The notes below the pieces were generated by a model. That model worked only from the letters and a program-made list of their open reading frames with translations. It made no database searches and had not been told where the DNA came from. A DNA stretch of 64,000 nt. Origin: Streptomyces violaceusniger Tu 4113 (GTDB lineage: Bacteria > Actinomycetota > Actinomycetes > Streptomycetales > Streptomycetaceae). The position numbers and the translations under genes are program-made. Shown piece after piece: positions 32,608 to 40,610 of this stretch. Every line of letters starts with the position of its first letter. The stretch's first letter is position 1. The stretch covers positions 124,001 through 188,000 of the forward strand of contig NC_015952.1 of NCBI RefSeq assembly GCF_000147815.2, in the 5' to 3' direction.

Positions 32608-33855
32608 GTGAACACCGACACGATCACCGCCCCCACGGAAGACGCCGAAAGCCTCCGCAACACCCTGGTCGACCAGCTTCGCAAGGACGGACACGCGCGC
32701 ACGCCCGCCGTCGAGACCGCGTTGCGCACCGTGCCCCGCCACGTGTTCGTGCCCGACGCGACGCTTGAGGACGCCTACGCCAACGCGCCAGTGAACATCA
32801 AGTACGACACCGACGGCGCGTCGATCTCCTGCGCCTCCCAGCCCGGTGTCGTCGCGCTCATGCTCGACCAGCTCGAAGCCCAGCCCGGCGGGCGCATCCT
32901 CGAACTCGGCGCCGGCACCGGCTACAACGCTGCTCTCCTCGCCCACCTCGCCGGGGAAGCCGGTCACGTGACCACGCTCGACGTCGATGACGATCTGGTG
33001 GAGGGCGCCCGTGCTCACCTCGCCGCCGCCGGGATCACCAACGTCACAGCGGTGACCCGCGACGGAGCCCTCGGCTACGCCGAAGGAGCGCCGTACGACC
33101 GGATCATCGCCACCGTGGGCGCGCACGGCGTGCCGCACGCCTGGCTCAAGCAGCTCGCCCCCGGCGGCCGTCTCCTCGTCCCCCAGCGTCTCAAGGGCAG
33201 CGTCGCGCGCTCCATCGCCTACGAGCGGCGCGACGGCCGGTGGGTATCCCTCGGCAGCGCGATGAACACCTTCATGCCGCTGCGGCGGGGCATCGCCGAC
33301 GACGACCGCCGCGCCATCCCCCTCAGCACGGACGGCACCGTACGACTCCAGGCCCCCGCCGGTCAGAACATCGACGCCGACGCCCTTGCCGGTGTCCTGG
33401 ACCAGCCGCGCACCGAAGAGTGGACCGGCGTGACGGTCCACGGCCAGGAGACGCCGGATTTGATGGAGCTATTCGTGTCCTGCTCCCTTCCCTCCGGCCT
33501 GATCCGGATGCTGTTCCCCCAGAGCGCCAAGGGCACCGTGCTCACCGAGGACCCCTACCCCTCGTCGACCGCGGCTGTCGACAAGGGCGCCGTCACCTAC
33601 CTCGCCCGGCGCCTGTCAGAGAAGAAGACCCCCGAGGGCGGCAAGCTCTGGGAGTTCGGAGTCATCGGCCACGGCCCCGGCAGCGACGAGCTGGCCGCGA
33701 GGGTCGCCGACGCCATCCGTACGTGGGACCGCGAGTTCCGCGGCCGTGAGGTCACGTTCGAGATTCAGCCCCTGGACGCCCCCGCCGCCGAGCAGAGGCC
33801 GGGCCTCTTCGCCCTGGACACCCCGCTGAACCGCGTCGTCGTCGACTGGAAGTGA
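32608..33855 (+). CDS. PCMT-like methyltransferase, FxLD-system type
   Basis: A 415-residue protein from a GTG. The N-terminal 220 residues are protein-isoaspartate methyltransferase-like (ASQPGVVALMLDQLEAQPGG, then RILELGAGTGYNAALLAHLA, the SAM-binding G-x-G-T/A-G-Y). A roughly 190-residue C-terminal extension follows, as in methyltransferases of FxLD/lanthipeptide-type peptide clusters that act on aspartate side chains. No peptide precursor is visible nearby, so the substrate may be unlinked or a different class. A hairpin at 33866 follows the stop. Confidence 0.7.
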   Translation: MNTDTITAPTEDAESLRNTLVDQLRKDGHARTPAVETALRTVPRHVFVPDATLEDAYANAPVNIKYDTDGASISCASQPGVVALMLDQLEAQPGGRILELGAGTGYNAALLAHLAGEAGHVTTLDVDDDLVEGARAHLAAAGITNVTAVTRDGALGYAEGAPYDRIIATVGAHGVPHAWLKQLAPGGRLLVPQRLKGSVARSIAYERRDGRWVSLGSAMNTFMPLRRGIADDDRRAIPLSTDGTVRLQAPAGQNIDADALAGVLDQPRTEEWTGVTVHGQETPDLMELFVSCSLPSGLIRMLFPQSAKGTVLTEDPYPSSTAAVDKGAVTYLARRLSEKKTPEGGKLWEFGVIGHGPGSDELAARVADAIRTWDREFRGREVTFEIQPLDAPAAEQRPGLFALDTPLNRVVVDWK

Positions 33856-33865
33856 CGGCCCACGC

Positions 33866-33902
33866 TTGACTTCCGCTCCCCGCCCTAAAGGGCGGGGATT
33901 CC
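33866..33902 (+). repeat. IS200/IS605-end-like hairpin, copy 2
   Basis: TTGACTTCC, then CCCCGCCC (33878-33885), TAAA, GGGCGGGG (33890-33897), ATTCC: a perfect eight-pair stem. Same layout and orientation as copies at 25544 and 47648. It lies 11 bases after the methyltransferase stop, so terminator function is also plausible. Confidence 0.5.
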
Positions 33903-34378
33903 TAGGCGGCTTGTCGGCCGGTGCGCTGCTGCTCGGTGGGTTCGGTGTACGGGTGCGGGCGCAGCACGCCGTAGTCGTTCTTGTGCCCGTCGGCGATCTG
34001 ATGGCAGTGGCGGCAGGCGTCCGGTTGGAGGGGGGCGTAGCGAGCTTTGCCGCCGGTGAGGTCGTCGATGACACACAGGGTGCACAGACAGATGCCGCCG
34101 GGCTGGGTGGCATGGTGGTTGGGGTTGATGTCGACGGTGCCGGGCTCGTACCAGTGTGGTCCGGTGTACTGGCTGGGGATGAGCATGGCGACCATGCCAG
34201 CCCCGCCGGAGTTCTCGATCTTGTCGATGATTTGCTGGAACCACTCGATGGCTTGCTGCTCGGTGCCCTGCCAGGCGTGGCTGACGGGCTTGTCGTTGAT
34301 GAAGGTACGGACGTGACCGGGCTTGCCTCGCGCGGCGAGGATCTTGATGACGCGGCCCCGGTAGGTGGTCCTGGTCAA
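33902..34378 (-). CDS. hypothetical protein with two CxxC sites
   Basis: A 158-residue protein from a TTG at 34378 with AGGAG six bases upstream. The N-terminal half is beta-rich (YRGRVIKILAARGKPGHVRT). The second half has CLCTLCVIDD and ACRHCHQIADGH, a likely four-cysteine zinc site as in HNH-like or zinc-ribbon proteins, but the H-N-H residues are not convincing. Convergent with the methyltransferase. Function unknown. Confidence 0.5.
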   Translation of the reverse strand: MTRTTYRGRVIKILAARGKPGHVRTFINDKPVSHAWQGTEQQAIEWFQQIIDKIENSGGAGMVAMLIPSQYTGPHWYEPGTVDINPNHHATQPGGICLCTLCVIDDLTGGKARYAPLQPDACRHCHQIADGHKNDYGVLRPHPYTEPTEQQRTGRQAA

Positions 34379-34787
34379 AGGGTGCTCCTGGTCTGTTCAG
34401 TGATTCAGACGGCCGGTTGCGGCCGGGCCCGGGTAGGGAGTCAGGCCCGTTCGGCATTTCGGGTACAGGCGGCACCCTATTGCTACCCGGTAGACTTTCT
34501 CAAGAGAAAGTACCTACGGCGTGTCCTCTGATGAACTTGAAACCCTCCGGCACCGTCCCGAGGTCGCCTCCTCGTGCTGGGGTACGCGGTCCGCTCGATA
34601 ACCCCACGAAGGGACCCCCACGGTGGGTACTGTCCTCCCTGACGGTCCGTGACCACATTCCGGGGGTCGCCGTGTCCTTCCCGCCGTCACCAGCCGAGAT
34701 TCCGTTGCGCAAATGGCTTCGCTGGGCGGGCGTTCACGCGTACCGGGCGGGCCCCGGCGGCCCCACATTCCCCCTTTGGAGGCGTAC
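34379..34787. other. 400-base non-coding region upstream of kinase-like gene
   Basis: No credible gene. It contains the 23-bp shared motif (34473-34495), the ACTTTCTC/GAGAAAGT hairpin (34494-34511) and the promoter region for the rightward gene at 34788. Partial open frames here have non-coding composition. Confidence 0.5.
34473..34511. promoter_or_regulatory. 23-bp shared motif plus palindrome
   Basis: Bases 34473-34495 match the reverse complement of 4426-4448 at 21 of 23 positions (CACCCTATTGC, ACC, GGTAGAC). Immediately after, ACTTTCTC-AA-GAGAAAGT (34494-34511) is a perfect eight-base palindrome. The combination looks like a promoter with an operator, pointing rightward. Confidence 0.45.
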
Positions 34788-35993
34788 GTGAATACCTCTG
34801 CTCTGCGTGCGACAACAGCCGGCGTTCCTGATCGCGGTGACGTTTTCGCCTTTGCGGACGATGAGATAGAGCGGGCCGCTACCGAGCTGTGGCCGCGTGC
34901 GGTCATCGAGGCGGGCGTCCATGTGCCCAGCGTCACGTCCTACGTCCGCCGTCTGAGCGTCGATGGCGTGGAGCTGTACGCGAAGTACTCGCTGCTCGGT
35001 GTGTCACTGGTGTCTGTGCTGCATGGCGCCTGCGGTGGCTGGGACCAGGTCCGCCGAGATCAGGCGAAGTACGTCCGGCGGCAGGACGCACTGGCAGAGC
35101 GGGAAGCCGCGCAGTTGCGATTCCTGGCAATGCTGGGCCGACCCAAGGCATGCCGGGTCCGCGGCACATGGAGGGGCGTGTTGTTCACCGAGCCCGTACG
35201 GGGCCCGAGTCTGGCCAAGCTGCTGCTGCACCGGCCCCAGGACTCGGAGAAACTGCTGGCCGCGCCCGTGCGCGAGCTGCACCGACTCCACCTTCCAGCC
35301 GCAGAGTACGGCGCTCACGCCCCGGCCCCGATCAGGGAGTGCAGCATCGCCGACACTTTCAGGCGGAAGTTCCGCGGCCCCGGCGGACAGGCGTTCCTGG
35401 ACCGGCTCGGCGAACAGCAGTGCGCCCCCGAAGAGCGAGACCGCCTGGTCGAACTGCTGAGGCAGACCGTCGCCCGGCTGGCCCGATTCCGTTCCCGCCC
35501 TGCGCGCTTGAACCAAGTGGTGACGTTCGGCGACCTCAAGCCCGAGCATGTCATCTTCCCCAACAGCGGGCGGCCGGTGTTCATCGACCCCGGTCTTCAG
35601 CCCGGGAGAGCCTGTGTGGACACCGCCAAGCTGGTCAGCCGCACCGCTTTGCTGCTGATCGGTGCCCGGCCCGGCGACAGGGCCGGGCGGCAGATCACCG
35701 GCGGCATCGACGCTGTCCTCCTCGCCCAGCTTGCCCACCTCTCCGGCCGGGCGCGGGATGCCGGTCTGCGGGAACTGCTGGTGCTGTGGCTGATGGACAC
35801 CGTCAACATCCTCACGAGCTATCTCTCCGCCCCCGCCGCCCTTCCTCTCCCCCCCCAAGCCGATGCGGTCCTCCATCGCGCGGCTGTGGTCTGCACCTTT
35901 CTCGACCGGCTCACCGACAGCCTGGCCCGCGGCCTTGAGACCGAGGCCGTGTTGGAGGACGGGCTGACGCTGATCAGGGCAGCGGCGTCATAA
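34788..35993 (+). CDS. aminoglycoside-phosphotransferase-like kinase
   Basis: A 401-residue protein from a GTG with GGAGG seven bases upstream. The C-lobe has VVTFGDLKPEHVIFP in place of the H-G-D-x-x-x-x-N catalytic loop (aspartate kept; histidine changed to phenylalanine and asparagine to histidine) and PVFIDPGLQPGRACVDTAKL in place of the metal-binding I-D-x-x/D-F-G. The N-lobe lysine region is ELYAKYSLLGVSLVSVL. The fold is that of APH/choline-kinase enzymes, but the altered loop makes activity uncertain. It may modify or bind the product of the preceding module. Confidence 0.6.
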   Translation: MNTSALRATTAGVPDRGDVFAFADDEIERAATELWPRAVIEAGVHVPSVTSYVRRLSVDGVELYAKYSLLGVSLVSVLHGACGGWDQVRRDQAKYVRRQDALAEREAAQLRFLAMLGRPKACRVRGTWRGVLFTEPVRGPSLAKLLLHRPQDSEKLLAAPVRELHRLHLPAAEYGAHAPAPIRECSIADTFRRKFRGPGGQAFLDRLGEQQCAPEERDRLVELLRQTVARLARFRSRPARLNQVVTFGDLKPEHVIFPNSGRPVFIDPGLQPGRACVDTAKLVSRTALLLIGARPGDRAGRQITGGIDAVLLAQLAHLSGRARDAGLRELLVLWLMDTVNILTSYLSAPAALPLPPQADAVLHRAAVVCTFLDRLTDSLARGLETEAVLEDGLTLIRAAAS

Positions 35994-36086
35994 GTAGGAG
36001 TCCGGCTTGGATCTTCGTCTGAGGTTGGCGCCGACGCATCCATCCAATACGGGACCTTCGATCCCGGAACGGGAAAAATCTCACAG

Positions 36087-36446
36087 GTGACTGACGAGAT
36101 CGCCGTAGGTGACGAACAGGAAGACGACGCACCGTCCCTCGCGTCGCCCTTCTCCGATGAAGCAGTTTCGGCTTGGCTGCTGCGCAGGGGGGCAACGGCG
36201 GACGAGGTGAAGGCATACCTGGAGCGTCGCGAAGCGCACCTCCAGACCGTGGTTGCCGAGAGAGAGGAACGGGAAAAAGCCTTCTGGTCCCTCTGCGAGC
36301 ACGTGAAGCTCATCGGCGACATGGTCTTGGACTCCTCGAACCGGCTTGAGCGCATCGAGCGCACCCTGGAAACCTTGAGCACCACGGTCGACGGCATCGT
36401 CAACGGGGCCACCATTGCCCGTAGCACCTGGTCGCAGCACCGATAA
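36087..36446 (+). CDS. coiled-coil hypothetical protein
   Basis: A 119-residue protein from a GTG. Acidic N-terminus, then a long charged helix (EVKAYLERREAHLQTVVAER, continuing EEREKAFWSL) and a second helix ending SSNRLERIERTLETLSTT. A 35-base stretch encoding RIERTLE-like sequence recurs at 38490. Function unknown; probably oligomeric. Confidence 0.5.
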   Translation: MTDEIAVGDEQEDDAPSLASPFSDEAVSAWLLRRGATADEVKAYLERREAHLQTVVAEREEREKAFWSLCEHVKLIGDMVLDSSNRLERIERTLETLSTTVDGIVNGATIARSTWSQHR

Positions 36447-36509
36447 GAACGGCCGAACGATCCCGCGCGCCCGCGACGCCTGGACCCAGAGCAGACGGAA
36501 ACAGGCAGG

Positions 36510-37841
36510 TCAGGTGGCGATTAGCCGCCCGGCCCGCTCGGACAGCTCGCGGGCGGTGGGATCACCCGGGTACCGGGCCAGGCGCACTCGCATGTCCTCC
36601 GCGGCGTCGCGGACCTTTATGGACTGGACGCCTTCGGCACAGTCCAGGAACTCGACCCAGACCATCAGGGCGCCGTCCAGGTCGCCTTGGCGCAGGTGGA
36701 TCTCGCCGAGGTTCCCCAGGACGCTGGCCCGGGTGCGGCGCCGGTCGAGGCCGTAGGACTCCAGTGCCTGGTGCAGGTGCTGTTGGGCGGCGGTGAGGTC
36801 GCCCATCTTCGCCAGGATCATGCCGGAGGCGTAGGCCCACCGTCCGATGGAGAAGTGGGACGCCCACGACTCGCCGGGCGGGGTGCTGGCGGTGCGCTCG
36901 ATGTAGGTCTGGGAGGAGGACAGGGCCTTGGTGGCGGCCCTGTGGTCGCCGTCCAGGGCCGCGGCCTCGGCGAAGGTGCACTCGTAGTAGGCGCGGGCCC
37001 GCGAATCGTCCAGGTGGCTCGCGTAGTTCATCGTCTGCTCGGCGAGCGCGAAGGCTTCCGCACGGTGCCGCGGACCCAGACCGATGGACTGGACCGCGAG
37101 GCCGCGCAGAGCAGTCGCGGCAAGCTCGGCCTCACCCGCTTCGTCGGCGAGCCGCCAGGCGTGCACGTAGTAGTGGCGAGCGAGCTGCTGGTGGCCCTTG
37201 TCGTCGCCCTCGTCCTGGGACATCCACCCGAGGAGGTGGGTGAGCTGACTCGTGGCCGCGTACAGGGCGTGGCCGGTGGCCTCGGTGTAGCGGCCGTTCA
37301 GCCACGGCCCGACGTTCTCGATGAGGTAGCTGCGGGCGATCTTGCGGACGTGGCCGCCGCCGTACTCCGCGGCGCTGTCGCCGAGCGTCTTGACCATGGT
37401 CTTGATCGCCTGCACTTCGCCCTGGCCGACCCGGACGGCGGAGGCGGGGGTCTCGCGGACTCGCCGGGTGATCGCGTCGGGGTCGGGCACGCCGAGGAAC
37501 GACAGCGCGCCACCGCTTGAGGCGGACAGGAAACTCCGACGGTCCACGTCACTCCTCCCCAGGGCCAGTACAGAGGCCACGGTATCCACGGCCGGAACCG
37601 CTTGCCCGGCGGGATCGACCTCCGGAGGTGCGAGCCCCAGGACGACCGTCACCGCCGGCAACCACAGATCGCCCGGTGTCCTCTCTCCAGCCAGCAGCTT
37701 GCGCGCGTACTGGCGCGTCATGCCCATTGGTCCCCGACCAGCGGCGATGCCGAGTTCCCGGGCGAGCTTGGAGGGGCCCCAGCCGCGTTCCTCGCACGCC
37801 TGGCGAATCAGGTACCCCACCGGTACCGGCTCCATGACCAC
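36510..37841 (-). CDS. XRE/TPR regulator
   Basis: A 443-residue protein from a GTG with GAGGGGG six bases upstream. The HTH is at residues 8-60 ([20 protein letters not shown], then [18 protein letters not shown]). A linker carries [20 protein letters not shown], and about 300 residues of TPR-like helices follow ([20 protein letters not shown]). This is the common Streptomyces family of signal-responsive regulators. The divergent gap to 38075 contains GGGTTAC twice, 20 bases apart (37858 and 37878), a possible operator. Confidence 0.75.
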   Translation of the reverse strand: MVMEPVPVGYLIRQACEERGWGPSKLARELGIAAGRGPMGMTRQYARKLLAGERTPGDLWLPAVTVVLGLAPPEVDPAGQAVPAVDTVASVLALGRSDVDRRSFLSASSGGALSFLGVPDPDAITRRVRETPASAVRVGQGEVQAIKTMVKTLGDSAAEYGGGHVRKIARSYLIENVGPWLNGRYTEATGHALYAATSQLTHLLGWMSQDEGDDKGHQQLARHYYVHAWRLADEAGEAELAATALRGLAVQSIGLGPRHRAEAFALAEQTMNYASHLDDSRARAYYECTFAEAAALDGDHRAATKALSSSQTYIERTASTPPGESWASHFSIGRWAYASGMILAKMGDLTAAQQHLHQALESYGLDRRRTRASVLGNLGEIHLRQGDLDGALMVWVEFLDCAEGVQSIKVRDAAEDMRVRLARYPGDPTARELSERAGRLIAT

Positions 37842-38074
37842 CCGTGACCCCCTCTCAGGGTTACCAAGGACTACGCGGGGTTACATGGTGGGTCCTATTT
37901 CCTTCTCCGGCCAGGCAGTTCACTCGAATTCACGCCCCCGAGGTAAGCCGTACATGGCTCCCCCATCTCGCCGGCGCATAAGGAGGCGGGTCCCGGGCGG
38001 TCATCGTCCTGCACTGCTTGGGGCCCGCCTCCTTCCCCCCACTGTCTGCGTGACCTGGGAAGGAGAGGGAAACC

Positions 38075-38464
38075 TTGGAGTCCCCGGAAAGAACAGAGCC
38101 ACCGGCCAACGCATCGTCGGCCGTGCTGTACGTCTGCATTCAGCCCGGCCAGCGCATCCGCAAGCTGCCCGAACAGCGGGCCGTTGACGAGGGCCACGCC
38201 TGCGCCGACAAGAACGGGATGCGGTTCGTCGCCGAGGTCACCGACCCCTATGGCGAGCCGGTCCCGCAGGAGCGCGAAGGGTGGCTCCGCGTCCGGGAGA
38301 TGGCAGAGCGCGGCGAGATGACGTCGGTGATCACCCGGTGGCCCAACGCCATCAGCCCTTACCGCGAGCTTCGTCACCCGGAAATCTCCTGGCTCCGCGA
38401 GCGCGGTGTGCGGGTTCTGTTCTCCTGGCCTCCGCTCTCGGTTCTGGGAAGCGGGGAAAGTTGA
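38075..38464 (+). CDS. serine-recombinase N-terminal-like protein, no catalytic serine seen
   Basis: A 129-residue protein from a TTG with GGAGAGGG seven bases upstream. The order of features resembles the resolvase/invertase N-domain: VLYVCIQPGQRIRKLPEQRA, VAEVTDPYGEPVPQEREGW, EMTSVITRWPNAISPY and WLRERGVRVLFSW. The usual Y-x-R-x-S start is replaced by YVCIQPGQR, so strand cleavage is unlikely. It is best regarded as a domesticated or decayed fragment related to Streptomyces accessory proteins. Divergent from the XRE/TPR regulator. Confidence 0.45.
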   Translation: MESPERTEPPANASSAVLYVCIQPGQRIRKLPEQRAVDEGHACADKNGMRFVAEVTDPYGEPVPQEREGWLRVREMAERGEMTSVITRWPNAISPYRELRHPEISWLRERGVRVLFSWPPLSVLGSGES

Positions 38465-38553
38465 CCGGGCGTCACGCAGCGGAGTCCATCGAGCGCATCG
38501 AGCGCACCCTAGAAGCCTTGAGCACAGAGCGTTACTCGCTGCCGTCCACGTAG
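38461..38553 (+). pseudogene. fragment duplicating the 3' part of the coiled-coil gene
   Basis: A short frame encodes SIERIERTLEALSTE. Its bases 38490-38524 match 36349-36383 in the coiled-coil gene with only two differences. It lies directly after the recombinase-like fragment and overlaps the 3' end of the leftward gene. It is probably a leftover of a local duplication. Confidence 0.4.
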
Positions 38554-38801
38554 TCGCCGTGGTGGGCGGAGCCGTGCCCGCTGTGGTGGCCGTCGCTGTG
38601 GTGTTCGGTGCGGGGCGGGGGCTGGGTGAGGCCGCGCAGGCGCTGGCGCAGGGTCCGCGGCCGGGTGGACCGTACGGCCTCGCGGATGGAGGCTGTGGTG
38701 CGGTTCAGGGCGCGGGTGATCACTCCGGCAATGAGCAGTGGCGTCAGGGCGGAGATCCACGCCGGGACACTTCCGTAGTCGACCGAGGCCAGTGTCGTCA
38801 C
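38532..38801 (-). CDS. small membrane protein with histidine-rich tail
   Basis: An 89-residue protein. GGGAGG is eight bases before the GTG at 38801. One transmembrane helix (VPAWISALTPLLIAGVITRA), a basic segment (STRPRTLRQRLRG) and a histidine-rich tail (HHSDGHHSGHGSAHHGD) that could bind metal. Function unknown. Confidence 0.5.
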   Translation of the reverse strand: MTTLASVDYGSVPAWISALTPLLIAGVITRALNRTTASIREAVRSTRPRTLRQRLRGLTQPPPRTEHHSDGHHSGHGSAHHGDYVDGSE

Positions 38802-38863
38802 GTGCCTCACCTCCCACCCACCAAAATACGGTAAAAAGGGACAAAGAGGTTCATAATCAGCTC

Positions 38864-39073
38864 ATGAACGACAGCCTCTTCACCAACCCCATCAAGGACA
38901 GCACCTGGACCGTCGCGTGCGGCGGAGGCAAGTGCTGCATCGAGATCGCCGAGGTCGAAGGCGGGGGCTACGCCCTGCGCAACACCCAGGCGCCCGGCAG
39001 CGTCATCCGCTGTACCACCGAGGAACTGCGCACCTTCCACGCCCTGATCCCCGGCATCATCGACGAGGCGTGA
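38864..39073 (+). CDS. DUF397-like small protein
   Basis: A 69-residue protein with the DUF397 pattern: STWTVACGGGKCCIEIAEVE, GYALRNTQAPGSVIRCTTEE and a terminal helix. DUF397 proteins usually pair with XRE regulators in Streptomyces; here no adjacent partner exists, the nearest being at 36.5 kb. The upstream DNA is unusually AT-rich (GGTAAAAAGGGACAAAGAGG), a likely promoter. Confidence 0.55.
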   Translation: MNDSLFTNPIKDSTWTVACGGGKCCIEIAEVEGGGYALRNTQAPGSVIRCTTEELRTFHALIPGIIDEA

Positions 39074-39074
39074 T

Positions 39075-39341
39075 TCACGCCTCCGGCACCGGCGGGGCGT
39101 ACACCGGCGAGGCCATGCGCCGGATGTGATGCCCCGCCGGGACCGCCGCGGCAATCGCCACGGACGCCTCTTCCCGGCCCGCCCCGTACGTCACCGCCAC
39201 ATCCACGTCCGGCAGCAGCGGCAGCACCTCCGTGTGGCAGTAGACCGGCTGACCGGCCTTCATCCGCTCCACGTCCTCTTCGGTGAGCGAGAGTACGAGC
39301 ACGGGCTTTCCGCCCGAATCGGTGACCTGTCCCATCAGCAT
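39075..39341 (-). CDS. small hypothetical protein
   Basis: An 88-residue, beta-rich protein (KPVLVLSLTEEDVERMKAGQ; LLPDVDVAVTYGAGREE). It starts nine bases after the stop of the gene above. Function unknown. Confidence 0.5.
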   Translation of the reverse strand: MLMGQVTDSGGKPVLVLSLTEEDVERMKAGQPVYCHTEVLPLLPDVDVAVTYGAGREEASVAIAAAVPAGHHIRRMASPVYAPPVPEA

Positions 39342-39350
39342 CGCGCGAGC

Positions 39351-39596
39351 CTACCCCAGCAGCAGATCCGCGCCGGCGCAGAGCGAGACCCCGGACGCCG
39401 CCGCCAGGGCCGCGATCAACAGGGGGCTGTCCGGCCCCCGCAGGGCCTCCTGGACCGCCGCGTGGACGTCTCCGAGCGCGTGCAGGCGCATTGCCTCCCT
39501 CCGGCTCCGATCCGCGGAGTCCTCCAGCTCGGCCCTCACGGCGAGGGAACATCCGATCCCGAAGGACAATAGGGCAATCCCGTACAGGGCGGTCAC
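39351..39596 (-). CDS. small membrane protein
   Basis: An 81-residue protein from a GTG at 39596. An N-terminal hydrophobic helix (ALYGIALLSFGIGCSLAVRA) and a C-terminal hydrophobic stretch (LIAALAAASGVSLCAGADLL) flank a charged loop. Function unknown; pairs with the gene downstream. Confidence 0.45.
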   Translation of the reverse strand: MTALYGIALLSFGIGCSLAVRAELEDSADRSRREAMRLHALGDVHAAVQEALRGPDSPLLIAALAAASGVSLCAGADLLLG

Positions 39597-39632
39597 TGAC
39601 CATCGCCTTTCGCTACTGGTACAAAAGCGGTC

Positions 39633-40262
39633 ATGCACATCAAGCGCCTCATCCCCGCCGTCCTCACCGCAACCGCCCTGGCCATCAGCGGCTGCTCTGC
39701 CGCCCCTGACGACGTATCCGACCACATCAACACCAGCAGGCTGAACAGCCATCAGAAGTCCGTGATCAGCGTCTGGTACGACGTGGTGGACGCCCAGGAG
39801 AAGAAGCGCCTGGAGGCGCTGAGCGGACACGAAGTTCTCTCCTCGGTGAACGCCTTCACCCTGCTGTGCGCGGTCGACGAGGACCGTATCGCCGCCGAGC
39901 TGGTCAAGTACTTCCACGGGGTCAGCAAGAACGGCGCGGCCCGGCTCGCCGACGCCATCGACGATCACCTGTGCGAGAAGCCCAAGACGAAGACGACGAA
40001 GAAGCCCTCCGCGTCGGCGACGGCGAGCACCCCTACCACGCCCAAGACCCCGGCGGCCCCCAGCGTCGACACCAATCCCACCCACGACCTGACCAAGCCC
40101 ACCTCCCGCCACGACCGCGAGGAGATGACGCTGCGCGCCCCGGCCAACCGCGAGCCCGCCAAGACCCATCAGCACCCGGCCCCCGAGCACCGGCCGCAGG
40201 CCCCCAAGCCCGCCCCGGCCGCTAAGGCACCCGCCAAGAGCATGGCCAAAAGCGGACGTTGA
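39633..40262 (+). CDS. lipoprotein with low-complexity C-terminus
   Basis: A 209-residue protein. KRLIPAVLTATALAISGC is a lipoprotein signal peptide with the lipobox I-S-G-C (C21). The mature N-terminal 90 residues are a helical domain, followed by a K/P/T/A-rich tail (KTKTTKKPSASATASTPTTP). It is probably anchored to the outer face of the membrane. Function unknown. Confidence 0.65.
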   Translation: MHIKRLIPAVLTATALAISGCSAAPDDVSDHINTSRLNSHQKSVISVWYDVVDAQEKKRLEALSGHEVLSSVNAFTLLCAVDEDRIAAELVKYFHGVSKNGAARLADAIDDHLCEKPKTKTTKKPSASATASTPTTPKTPAAPSVDTNPTHDLTKPTSRHDREEMTLRAPANREPAKTHQHPAPEHRPQAPKPAPAAKAPAKSMAKSGR

Positions 40263-40325
40263 TCGGACGAACCGGCCGGAACCAGTACGGCACAGCCCAC
40301 AAGCCCCCGCGTAGAGTGACTGGCC

Positions 40326-40610
40326 ATGTGGTGGTCGTACGTACTCGCCCTGGGGGGCGCCGGCGGGTTCTTCATGATGCGCCGCGGCATGTGGCAGGGC
40401 TTCGCCACCTCCACCTGCATGCAGGCCCTGTGGACCGTCTACACCGTCGTCAGCGGCCAGTGGGGCTTCCTGTTCGGCGTCGCCCTGTACGGGCCGATGA
40501 GCATCTGGGGCTGGTACTCCTGGAAGCGCCGCGGAGTCCCCTCCCCGGCTGCCGCCTGCACCTGTCCGTGCGCCTGCGGCTCACGCGCGCCTGTCGCCCC
40601 GGCTGCCTGA
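40326..40610 (+). CDS. small membrane protein
   Basis: A 94-residue protein with two or three hydrophobic segments (WWSYVLALGGAGGFFMM; ATSTCMQALWTVYTVVSG; FLFGVALYGPMSIWGWY) and a cysteine-rich tail (ACTCPCACGS). It overlaps the 3' end of the convergent glycosyltransferase by 30 bases. Confidence 0.5.
   Translation: MWWSYVLALGGAGGFFMMRRGMWQGFATSTCMQALWTVYTVVSGQWGFLFGVALYGPMSIWGWYSWKRRGVPSPAAACTCPCACGSRAPVAPAA

Noticed and set aside
33902..34378. HNH endonuclease call for the protein with two CxxC sites
   Set aside because: The cysteines fit a zinc site but the histidine-asparagine-histidine active-site residues are not in place.
38968..39603. A 211-codon leftward frame spanning two small genes
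   Set aside because: Glycine/arginine-rich shadow; the two shorter frames at 39075-39341 and 39351-39596 have better starts and composition.
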